Source: DATEHG01 sp035279705 (lineage in GTDB: Bacteria > Gemmatimonadota > Gemmatimonadetes > Gemmatimonadales > GWC2-71-9). Taken from it: 5,931 nucleotides of DNA. The position numbers and the translations under genes were made by a program. This document shows, in pieces, positions 1 through 4,408 of this stretch. Positions within the stretch are counted from its first letter, which is position 1. Every line of letters begins with the position of its first letter. The notes beneath the pieces are model-generated. The model searched no databases and was not told where the DNA came from. It saw only the letters and a list, made by a program, of their open reading frames with translations. The DNA lies in assembly GCA_035279705.1 (NCBI GenBank), contig DATEHG010000181.1:1-5931 (forward strand), given 5' to 3'.

Positions 1-1074
1 CTTGAACTTCCCGCCCACCACCCGGCTGTTGGCCTGCAGGCCGTCCGCATCGATCGCCTCGAGCACGCCGAGTCCTGCGGCCATCGACACCGGGTTGCCG
101 CCATACGTGTTGAAATGGATCCGGCCCGTGAGTGCCTCGGCGATTTCGCGGCGGGTGGTCACCGCGGCCAGAGGGGCGCCGTTGCCGATGCCCTTGGCCA
201 TCGTCACGATGTCGGGGGTGACACCCCAGTTCTGGAATCCCCAGTAGTGGAGTCCCGTGCGGCCGAAGCCGGTCTGCACTTCGTCTGCGATACAGAGCCC
301 GCCATTTTCCCGCGCGGCCGCGTAGGCCTCACGCAGATAGTTGGGCGCGCCCATGGTGACACCGCCGACACCCGCGATCGGCTCGCACATGAAGGCGGCG
401 ATCTTCCCGGGGGTGGAGTAGCGCACCAGGTCCCGGATGTCGGCGACGCTCTTGGTCGCGATCTCCTCCGGGGTGCCCGTAAAGGGGCTGCGGTACGGAT
501 CGGGGTTGAGTGCGTGGTGGATGCCCGCCGACTGCTGCGTCGGGAACTTCCAGGTGTAGTGGGACGTGAGTCCCATCGTGGACGGCGAGCCGCCATGGTA
601 GGAATTGCGCACCGCGATCACGTCGTGGTTCCCGGTGTAGAGCCGGGCCATCGTCACGGCCAGGTCGTTGGCCTCGCTGCCGCTGTTGACGAAGTAGGTC
701 ACGTCGAGGCCGGGCGGCATCCGCTCCGCCAGCGCCTGGGCAAAGAGGCCGATATTGGGATGCAGGTAGATGGTGGTGGTGTGCATCAGGCGCCCCGCCT
801 GCTCCTGCACCCGCTTCACCACCCGCGGGTGGGAGTGGCCCACCGACACGGTCACAATGCCGGCGAAGAGGTCGAGGTAGCGCCTCCCGGTCTCGTCGAA
901 CAGGTACTGCATGTGCCCGTCGACGATCATGATCGGGTCTTTGTACAGATAGAAGAGGGCGGGATGCGCATAGCGCTTCCGCATCTCGAAGACTTCCGCC
1001 CGGCTGGGCCCGGTGTACGGTGCGGGCTTGTAGGTGATCGGCGGGAGCGTCGGCGTCGGGGTGGTTGCCGTCAT
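1..1074 (-). CDS. Class III PLP aminotransferase, AGXT2-like (beta-amino acid:pyruvate/glyoxylate type), C-terminus cut by window edge
   Basis: 358 codons are open from the ATG at 1074-1072 to the left edge with no stop, so the gene is partial; family members are usually about 420-450 residues, so some 70-90 residues are missing. Visible fold type I class III motifs are NSGSEAND at 130-137 (cofactor phosphate), YHGG at 159-162 (ring stacking), CEPIAGVGG in the middle, IADEVQTGFGRTG with the pyridine-nitrogen Asp at D264, MAKGIGNG with the Schiff-base Lys at K294, and FNTYGGNP near the cut. The stretch RNSYHGGSPSTMGLT resembles alanine-glyoxylate aminotransferase 2 and 3-aminoisobutyrate-pyruvate aminotransferases more than ornithine or GABA enzymes. 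The start is supported by GAAGG eight bases upstream. It is a cytosolic enzyme and lies downstream of mmsA on the same strand. From that pairing I infer a beta-alanine or 3-aminoisobutyrate donor, giving a semialdehyde for MmsA. The class is near certain; the substrate is inferred, and another omega-amino acid is possible. Confidence 0.93.
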   Translation of the reverse strand, partial: MTATTPTPTLPPITYKPAPYTGPSRAEVFEMRKRYAHPALFYLYKDPIMIVDGHMQYLFDETGRRYLDLFAGIVTVSVGHSHPRVVKRVQEQAGRLMHTTTIYLHPNIGLFAQALAERMPPGLDVTYFVNSGSEANDLAVTMARLYTGNHDVIAVRNSYHGGSPSTMGLTSHYTWKFPTQQSAGIHHALNPDPYRSPFTGTPEEIATKSVADIRDLVRYSTPGKIAAFMCEPIAGVGGVTMGAPNYLREAYAAARENGGLCIADEVQTGFGRTGLHYWGFQNWGVTPDIVTMAKGIGNGAPLAAVTTRREIAEALTGRIHFNTYGGNPVSMAAGLGVLEAIDADGLQANSRVVGGKFK

Positions 1075-1082
1075 GTCAGATG

Positions 1083-1087
1083 CCTTC
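1083..1087 (-). promoter_or_regulatory. Ribosome binding site of the aminotransferase gene
   Basis: On the minus strand GAAGG lies 8 bases before the ATG at 1074, in the context AAGTGAAGGCATCTGAC. This is a good Shine-Dalgarno spacing and fixes the start. It lies just outside the large inverted repeat at 1097-1192, so the hairpin would not directly bury it. Confidence 0.65.
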
Positions 1088-1096
1088 ACTTGAGAG

Positions 1097-1192
1097 AAAT
1101 GCGGAGAGAGAAGAGAGGAGAGAGAAGAGAGGAAAGCGAAGAGGGGACGGGCAGTTCCTCTCTCCTCTCTACGCTCTCCTCTCTCCGCAGTT
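1097..1192. repeat. Long imperfect GA/CT inverted repeat in the mmsA-aminotransferase gap
   Basis: Two 38-base arms (1097-1134 and 1155-1192) are reverse complements with, by hand alignment, 33 matches in 38; the inner 34 bases match 30 of 34. The spacer is 20 bases (1135-1154). One arm is nearly pure purine (1103-1136 is an uninterrupted purine run) and the other nearly pure pyrimidine. The repeat fills most of the 120-bp gap and begins two bases past the mmsA stop codon. In the minus-strand transcript the purine arm comes first and would fold back onto the pyrimidine arm, giving a long intercistronic stem. No U-run follows on either strand, so it does not look like a simple intrinsic terminator. 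A role in mRNA processing, differential expression or stabilisation is possible; mobile-repeat origin is another possibility. Confidence 0.85.
1103..1144. repeat. 14-base tandem repeat (7-base sub-period) in the purine arm
   Basis: The unit GGAGAGAGAAGAGA occurs twice perfectly (1103-1116, 1117-1130) and a third time with three changes (1131-1144). It splits into alternating heptads GGAGAGA and GAAGAGA. The opposite arm shows the same 7-base step as CCTCTCT at 1157, 1164 and 1178, with a diverged copy ACGCTCT at 1171. The shared period suggests slippage expansion followed by inversion, or arms held together by selection for pairing. Confidence 0.8.
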
Positions 1193-1194
1193 GG

Positions 1195-2649
1195 TTACGA
1201 CATCCAGTTGCTTCCCGCTTCCCGGTTCCACTTCGTCGTCGTCTTCTTGAGCCGGGTCCAGAACTCGATCGAACTCTTCCCGGTCAGGTCGCCGACGCCG
1301 AATTTCGAGTCGTTCCACCCGCCGAAGGAGAAGGGCTCGCGGGGCACGGGCACCCCGACGTTGACGCCGACCATGCCGGCGCTGGCCCGCTCGGTCACGT
1401 ACCGGGCCATCCCGCCGTTCTCCGTATAGATCGAGGCGGCATTGCCGTATGGCGAGGCATTCTCCACCGCCAGCGCCTCATCCAGCGTCTCGGTCCGGAG
1501 TACGGCCAGCACGGGACCGAAGACTTCTTCCTTCGCGATCCGCATTTCGGGCTTCACGTCGACCACGACCGTGGGGCCAAGCCAGTACCCCCCCTCCTTG
1601 CCGGCCACGGTGGCCTGCCGGCCATCGACGAGGACCTTGGCACCGCTGCGTTCGGCCTCATCGATGTATCCGACGATCCGTTCCTTGGCGGCCTGGCTGA
1701 TGACGGGCCCCAGTTCCTTGCCCGGTGTCATCTTGCGGGCCAGCCCGGCCATCCGCTCGATGATATGATCGGTCTTGGGCAGGGCGACCATGACCGAGGC
1801 GGCCATGCAGCGCTGCCCGGCGCAGCCCGTGGCGCTGGCCAGCACGTTGGTGCTGGTCATCTCGGGATCGGCATCGGGCAGCACGATCAGGTGATTCTTG
1901 GCGCCACCCAGCGCCAGGACCCGCTTGAGATGGTCGCTGCCCCGGCGGTACACCGCCTTGGCCACGGCGGTGGAGCCCACGAAGCTCACCGCGGCGATCT
2001 CCGGGTGATCACAGATGGCCTCGACGACGTCGCGGCTGCCCTGCACGAGCGAAAACACCCCCGGCGGCAGTCCGGCCTCGCGCAGCAGTTCGGCAATGCG
2101 GCGGGAGCTGAGCGGCACCCGCTCGGAGGGCTTGAGCACCAGGCAGTTGCCCAGGGCGATGGCGTTGGGAATGGACCAGTGCGGCACCATCGAGGGGAAG
2201 TTGAACGGCACGATGGCCGCCACGACGCCCAGCGGCAGCCGCTCGATCCGGCACTCGACGCCCCGGCTCACCTCCAGCACTTCGCCCGCGGCGAGCTGCG
2301 GCAGCGAGCAGGCGAATTCCGTCAGCTCGATGGCCTTGAGGATTTCCGCCTCGGCCTCGGAGTAGATCTTGCCATGCTCCTCGACGATCAGCTCGGAGAG
2401 TTCCTTGAGGTTCTTCTCCAGCAGCGTCCGGTAGCGATAGAAGACCTGGACCCGCTCCTTGATCGGCGTCCGGCTCCAGCCGTGAAAGGCACGCCTGGCT
2501 CCCTGCACCGCGGCATCCACCTCCGCCTTGCCGCCGAGGGGTACCTTGGCCAGCAGCTGGCCGGTGGAAGGGTCGTGGACCTCGCCAAAGGGGGGAGCGC
2601 CATCGACGAACGTGCCGCCGATGTAGTGCTGGACCGCGGGATACTTCAT
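1195..2649 (-). CDS. mmsA: CoA-acylating methylmalonate-semialdehyde / malonate-semialdehyde dehydrogenase (MmsA/IolA family)
   Basis: This 484-residue protein is complete and of usual length for the family. It would oxidise methylmalonate or malonate semialdehyde with NAD+ and CoA to propionyl-CoA or acetyl-CoA plus CO2, in the cytosol. In order: VPFNFP near 148-152, LKPSE at 172-176, the nucleotide-site FVGST at 223-227, ALGGAKNHLIVLPDAD at 246-261, the catalytic loop GCAGQRCMA with nucleophile C281, EEVFGPV at 374-380, and the family-typical tail VNVGVPVPREPFSFGGW then SKFG. Hydrolytic aldehyde dehydrogenases have ELGGK with a general-base Glu; here the aligned residue is Ala (A246), consistent with CoA rather than water as acyl acceptor. 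An extra cysteine, C276, sits five residues before C281. The ATG at 2649 has no convincing Shine-Dalgarno. The gene is first of a minus-strand pair with the aminotransferase. Family assignment is firm; preference between malonate and methylmalonate semialdehyde cannot be read from sequence. Confidence 0.95.
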   Translation of the reverse strand: MKYPAVQHYIGGTFVDGAPPFGEVHDPSTGQLLAKVPLGGKAEVDAAVQGARRAFHGWSRTPIKERVQVFYRYRTLLEKNLKELSELIVEEHGKIYSEAEAEILKAIELTEFACSLPQLAAGEVLEVSRGVECRIERLPLGVVAAIVPFNFPSMVPHWSIPNAIALGNCLVLKPSERVPLSSRRIAELLREAGLPPGVFSLVQGSRDVVEAICDHPEIAAVSFVGSTAVAKAVYRRGSDHLKRVLALGGAKNHLIVLPDADPEMTSTNVLASATGCAGQRCMAASVMVALPKTDHIIERMAGLARKMTPGKELGPVISQAAKERIVGYIDEAERSGAKVLVDGRQATVAGKEGGYWLGPTVVVDVKPEMRIAKEEVFGPVLAVLRTETLDEALAVENASPYGNAASIYTENGGMARYVTERASAGMVGVNVGVPVPREPFSFGGWNDSKFGVGDLTGKSSIEFWTRLKKTTTKWNREAGSNWMS

Positions 2650-2681
2650 GATGCGTGGACCCGGTGAGGGAAGTCGGCTCC

Positions 2682-2707
2682 GGGAGTCTGGGGGGGCGGA
2701 CGGGGGG
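2682..2707 (+). other. Putative G-quadruplex motif in the divergent promoter region
   Basis: G-runs lie at 2682-2684, 2690-2696 (seven G) and 2702-2707 (six G). Splitting the seven-G run gives four GGG tracts with loops of 5, 1 and 5 bases, which satisfies the usual G3 N1-7 pattern. A further GGG lies at 2668-2670. The G-rich strand is the template strand for mmsA and the coding strand for osmC. The pattern is seen directly; folding in vivo is inference, and G-runs are more common by chance in GC-rich DNA. Confidence 0.45.
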
Positions 2708-2714
2708 CTGTCAA
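2685..2714 (-). promoter_or_regulatory. Candidate sigma-70-type promoter for mmsA-aminotransferase
   Basis: On the minus strand a perfect TTGACA (2714-2709) is followed, after 18 bases, by CAGACT (2690-2685), which matches 3 of 6 TATAAT positions. Transcription would start near 2678, leaving a leader of about 30 bases before the mmsA ATG at 2649. The -35 box is convincing and the -10 box weak. The spacer contains the C-run complement of the G-quadruplex motif. Confidence 0.4.
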
Positions 2715-2731
2715 CAGGGAGGCTTCCTCGC

Positions 2732-2737
2732 TAATCT
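2732..2737 (+). promoter_or_regulatory. TANNNT box (TAATCT) just before the osmC start, possible leaderless promoter
   Basis: TAATCT ends 6 bases before the ATG at 2744, where a -10 box of a leaderless transcript would lie. The overlapping register GCTAAT (2730-2735) matches 4 of 6 TATAAT positions and has CTGTCA (4 of 6 to TTGACA) 16 bases upstream at 2708-2713. The nearest Shine-Dalgarno-like sequence, GGGAGG at 2717-2722, is 21 bases from the ATG and too far to serve. CTGTCA overlaps the mmsA -35 box on the other strand, so the two promoters would compete for the same DNA. Confidence 0.4.
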
Positions 2738-2743
2738 GCTGCC

Positions 2744-3187
2744 ATGAAAGTCACCCTCACCCGCGCCAATGACGCCGTCCACTTCGAGGCCCGGACCGAG
2801 TCCGGAGCCCTCCTGCACATCGACGGCGCCCCATCGGTCGGCGGCCAGGGACTCGGCGCCCGGCCCATGGAAACGGTATTGACCGCCCTGGGCGGCTGCA
2901 GCGCGATCGACGTGGTCTCCATCCTTACCAAGCAGCGCGAGTCGATCGCCGAGATGGTGGTCACGGTGGACGGCGAGCGGGACCCCGACGCGACCCCCTC
3001 GCTCTTCCGCAGTATTCACGTGCACTTCTCGGTGAGCGGCCCCTCCGATGCGGACAAGGTGGCGCGCGCCGTGTCACTCTCGATGGAAAAGTACTGCTCG
3101 GTGGCCCGGATACTGGAAGGCACCGCCACCATCACCTTCAGTCACGAGCTGGTCGCCACCCGGGCGTCGGCGGAGCAGCGCACATGA
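2744..3187 (+). CDS. OsmC-family protein (Ohr/OsmC/YhfA-like thiol peroxidase)
   Basis: This complete 147-residue protein has the usual OsmC length. Members reduce organic hydroperoxides with a reactive cysteine pair, in the characterised cases re-reduced by lipoylated proteins. Visible landmarks are ARPMETVLTALGGCSAIDV, with R40, E43 and the peroxidatic Cys C52, and MEKYCSVARIL, where C118 occupies the place of the second Cys in the CPVS motif of OsmC. Both cysteines and the Arg/Glu that activate them are present, so it should be catalytically competent. There is no signal peptide or membrane segment, so it is cytosolic. The wording LGGCSAIDV is closer to OsmC/YhfA than to Ohr, and YhfA-like proteins have no settled substrate. 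Its TGA overlaps the metZ start (ATGA at 3184-3187), so the two are translationally coupled. The start has no usable Shine-Dalgarno but follows a TANNNT box. Family call is firm; physiological substrate unknown. Confidence 0.92.
   Translation: MKVTLTRANDAVHFEARTESGALLHIDGAPSVGGQGLGARPMETVLTALGGCSAIDVVSILTKQRESIAEMVVTVDGERDPDATPSLFRSIHVHFSVSGPSDADKVARAVSLSMEKYCSVARILEGTATITFSHELVATRASAEQRT
3171..3187 (+). promoter_or_regulatory. metZ ribosome binding site and ATGA stop-start overlap with osmC
   Basis: CGGAG at 3171-3175 lies 8 bases before the metZ ATG at 3184. The ATG shares bases with the osmC stop TGA at 3185-3187. Overlaps of this kind usually mean re-initiation by the same ribosomes, so metZ output should depend on osmC translation. 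Confidence 0.7.
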
Positions 3188-4368
3188 CCGAACGGAAGCT
3201 GCACCCCGAAACCGAGGCCATCCGCGCCCAGCTTCCCACCACGCGGGAACGCGAGCACAGCGTGCCGCTGTACCTCACCTCGAGCTTCGTCTTCGAATCT
3301 GCCGAGCAGGCCAGGGCGCTGTTCGCCGACGAGATCCCGGGGAACATCTACAGCCGTTACAGCAACCCCAATACCGACGAACTGGTGCGCAAGCTCTGCC
3401 TGATGGAGGAGGCGGAGGATGGCATCGCCACCGCTTCGGGCATGGCCGCCGTGTACGTCTCGATGGCGTCCCTGCTCAAGTCAGGCGACCACGTCGTGGC
3501 CGCGCGCTCGCTGTTCGGCTCGACGCACCAGATCCTGACGAAGCTCTTCCCCCGCTGGGGCATCACCTCCACCTACGCCGACATCGGTGAGCCGGCCAGC
3601 TTCGAGCGGGCGCTTCGGCCGGAGACCCGGCTCGTCTTCGTTGAAACGCCCTCCAACCCTGGTCTCGACCTGATCGACCTGCAGTGGCTGAGCGGTCTCA
3701 CGAAAAGCCGGGGCATTCCGCTGATCGTGGACAACTGCTTCGCGACACCCTGCCTCCAGCGCCCCATTCCCCTCGGCGCGGATGTGGTGATTCACTCGGC
3801 CACCAAGTACATGGACGGGCAGGGGCGCACGCTGGGCGGCGCCATCCTCGGACCGAAGAACCTGATCGCCGAGGCACGGTTCTTTGCCAGGCACACTGGA
3901 CCGGCCCTCTCGCCGTTCAACGCCTGGATCCTGTCGAAGAGTCTCGAAACGCTGGCCGTCCGCATGGACCGCCATTCGGAGTCGGCCCTTGCGATCGCGC
4001 GCCACTTCGAGGGGCACCGGGACCTGGAGGAAGTGCGGTACCCATTCCTGCCCAGTCATCCACAACACGACCTGGCCCGCCGGCAGATGAGCCAGGGGGG
4101 TGGCGTCGTGGTGCTGGTGGTCAAGGGCGGACTGCCGCGGGCGCGAAAGTTTCTCGATGCCGTCGAACTCCTCAGCCACAGCCCCAATCTGGGGGACACC
4201 CGGACCATCATCACCCACCCGTCGAGCACGACCCACTCCAAGCTCACCGAGGAGGAACGGCAGAAGGTGGGCATCGTCCCCGGCCTGATCCGGGTCTCGG
4301 TCGGCCTCGAGCACCGGGACGACATCATTGCCGAACTCGAGGGGGCCCTGGCGCGTTCCCGGTCGTAG
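3184..4368 (+). CDS. metZ: O-succinylhomoserine sulfhydrylase (Cys/Met metabolism PLP enzyme)
   Basis: This complete 394-residue protein matches the usual MetZ length. It would join sulfide to an activated homoserine, giving homocysteine for methionine synthesis, in the cytosol as a PLP tetramer. Cofactor features are YSRYSNP at 56-62 (Tyr and Arg reach into the neighbouring subunit's phosphate site), SGMAA at 85-89, FVETPSNP at 152-159, DNCFATP with the pyridine-binding D183, HSATKYMDGQGR with Schiff-base K208, and the closing LIRVSVGLE at 368-376. IPGNIYSRYSNPNT, RSLFGSTHQI, TLSPFNAWIL-like ALSPFNAWIL and LPSHPQHDLARRQ recall Pseudomonas MetZ more than MetB, MetC or MetY. Direct sulfhydrylation is therefore the likely route; the acyl donor (succinyl or acetyl) is not certain from sequence. 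It is coupled to osmC by ATGA, with CGGAG as ribosome binding site. No methionine riboswitch (SAM box) is apparent in the short region before osmC. Confidence 0.95.
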   Translation: MTERKLHPETEAIRAQLPTTREREHSVPLYLTSSFVFESAEQARALFADEIPGNIYSRYSNPNTDELVRKLCLMEEAEDGIATASGMAAVYVSMASLLKSGDHVVAARSLFGSTHQILTKLFPRWGITSTYADIGEPASFERALRPETRLVFVETPSNPGLDLIDLQWLSGLTKSRGIPLIVDNCFATPCLQRPIPLGADVVIHSATKYMDGQGRTLGGAILGPKNLIAEARFFARHTGPALSPFNAWILSKSLETLAVRMDRHSESALAIARHFEGHRDLEEVRYPFLPSHPQHDLARRQMSQGGGVVVLVVKGGLPRARKFLDAVELLSHSPNLGDTRTIITHPSSTTHSKLTEEERQKVGIVPGLIRVSVGLEHRDDIIAELEGALARSRS

Positions 4369-4394
4369 TGGACAGGCGCAGGCCCGGGCCAGTG

Positions 4395-4400
4395 TAGATT
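4395..4400 (+). promoter_or_regulatory. TANNNT box (TAGATT) before the ABC transporter start, possible leaderless promoter
   Basis: TAGATT matches 4 of 6 TATAAT positions and ends 8 bases before the ATG at 4409, inside the 40-base metZ-transporter gap. TGGACA (5 of 6 to TTGACA) lies at 4369-4374, but the 20-base spacer is longer than ideal. No Shine-Dalgarno is visible in front of this ATG. The gap also contains the 10-base palindrome GGCCCGGGCC (4381-4390). The arrangement would let the transporter be expressed apart from osmC-metZ; read-through from metZ remains possible because I see no terminator. Confidence 0.35.
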
Positions 4401-4408
4401 TCCCACCC

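Noticed and set aside
1103..1184. CRISPR-like array
   Set aside because: The repeats are 7-14 bases, directly abutting and without unique spacers; no cas genes are nearby.
1097..1192. Intrinsic terminator between mmsA and the aminotransferase
   Set aside because: The stem is long but AG/CT rather than GC-rich at its core, and neither strand has a T-run after the arms, so a standard Rho-independent terminator is not supported.
115..2667. An 850-codon plus-strand open frame across both left-hand genes and the hairpin gap
   Set aside because: It is antisense to two genes with complete catalytic motifs, its translation is rich in Gly, Arg, His and Asp with no recognisable domain, and GC-rich third positions make such stop-free shadows common.
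2717..2729. Small GAGG-CTT-CCTC hairpin before osmC as a regulatory leader or riboswitch
   Set aside because: The stem is only four pairs and the whole intergenic region is 94 bases, too short for a SAM or similar riboswitch; no conserved aptamer features are seen.
3048..3590. 180-codon plus-strand frame overlapping osmC and metZ in another frame
   Set aside because: It overlaps two well-supported genes, and its Arg/Pro/Ala-rich translation resembles no family; it is a frame-shifted shadow.
4381..4390. GGCCCGGGCC palindrome as a terminator after metZ or an operator
   Set aside because: It has no loop, no flanking complementarity and no T-run; such short GC palindromes are expected by chance in this composition.
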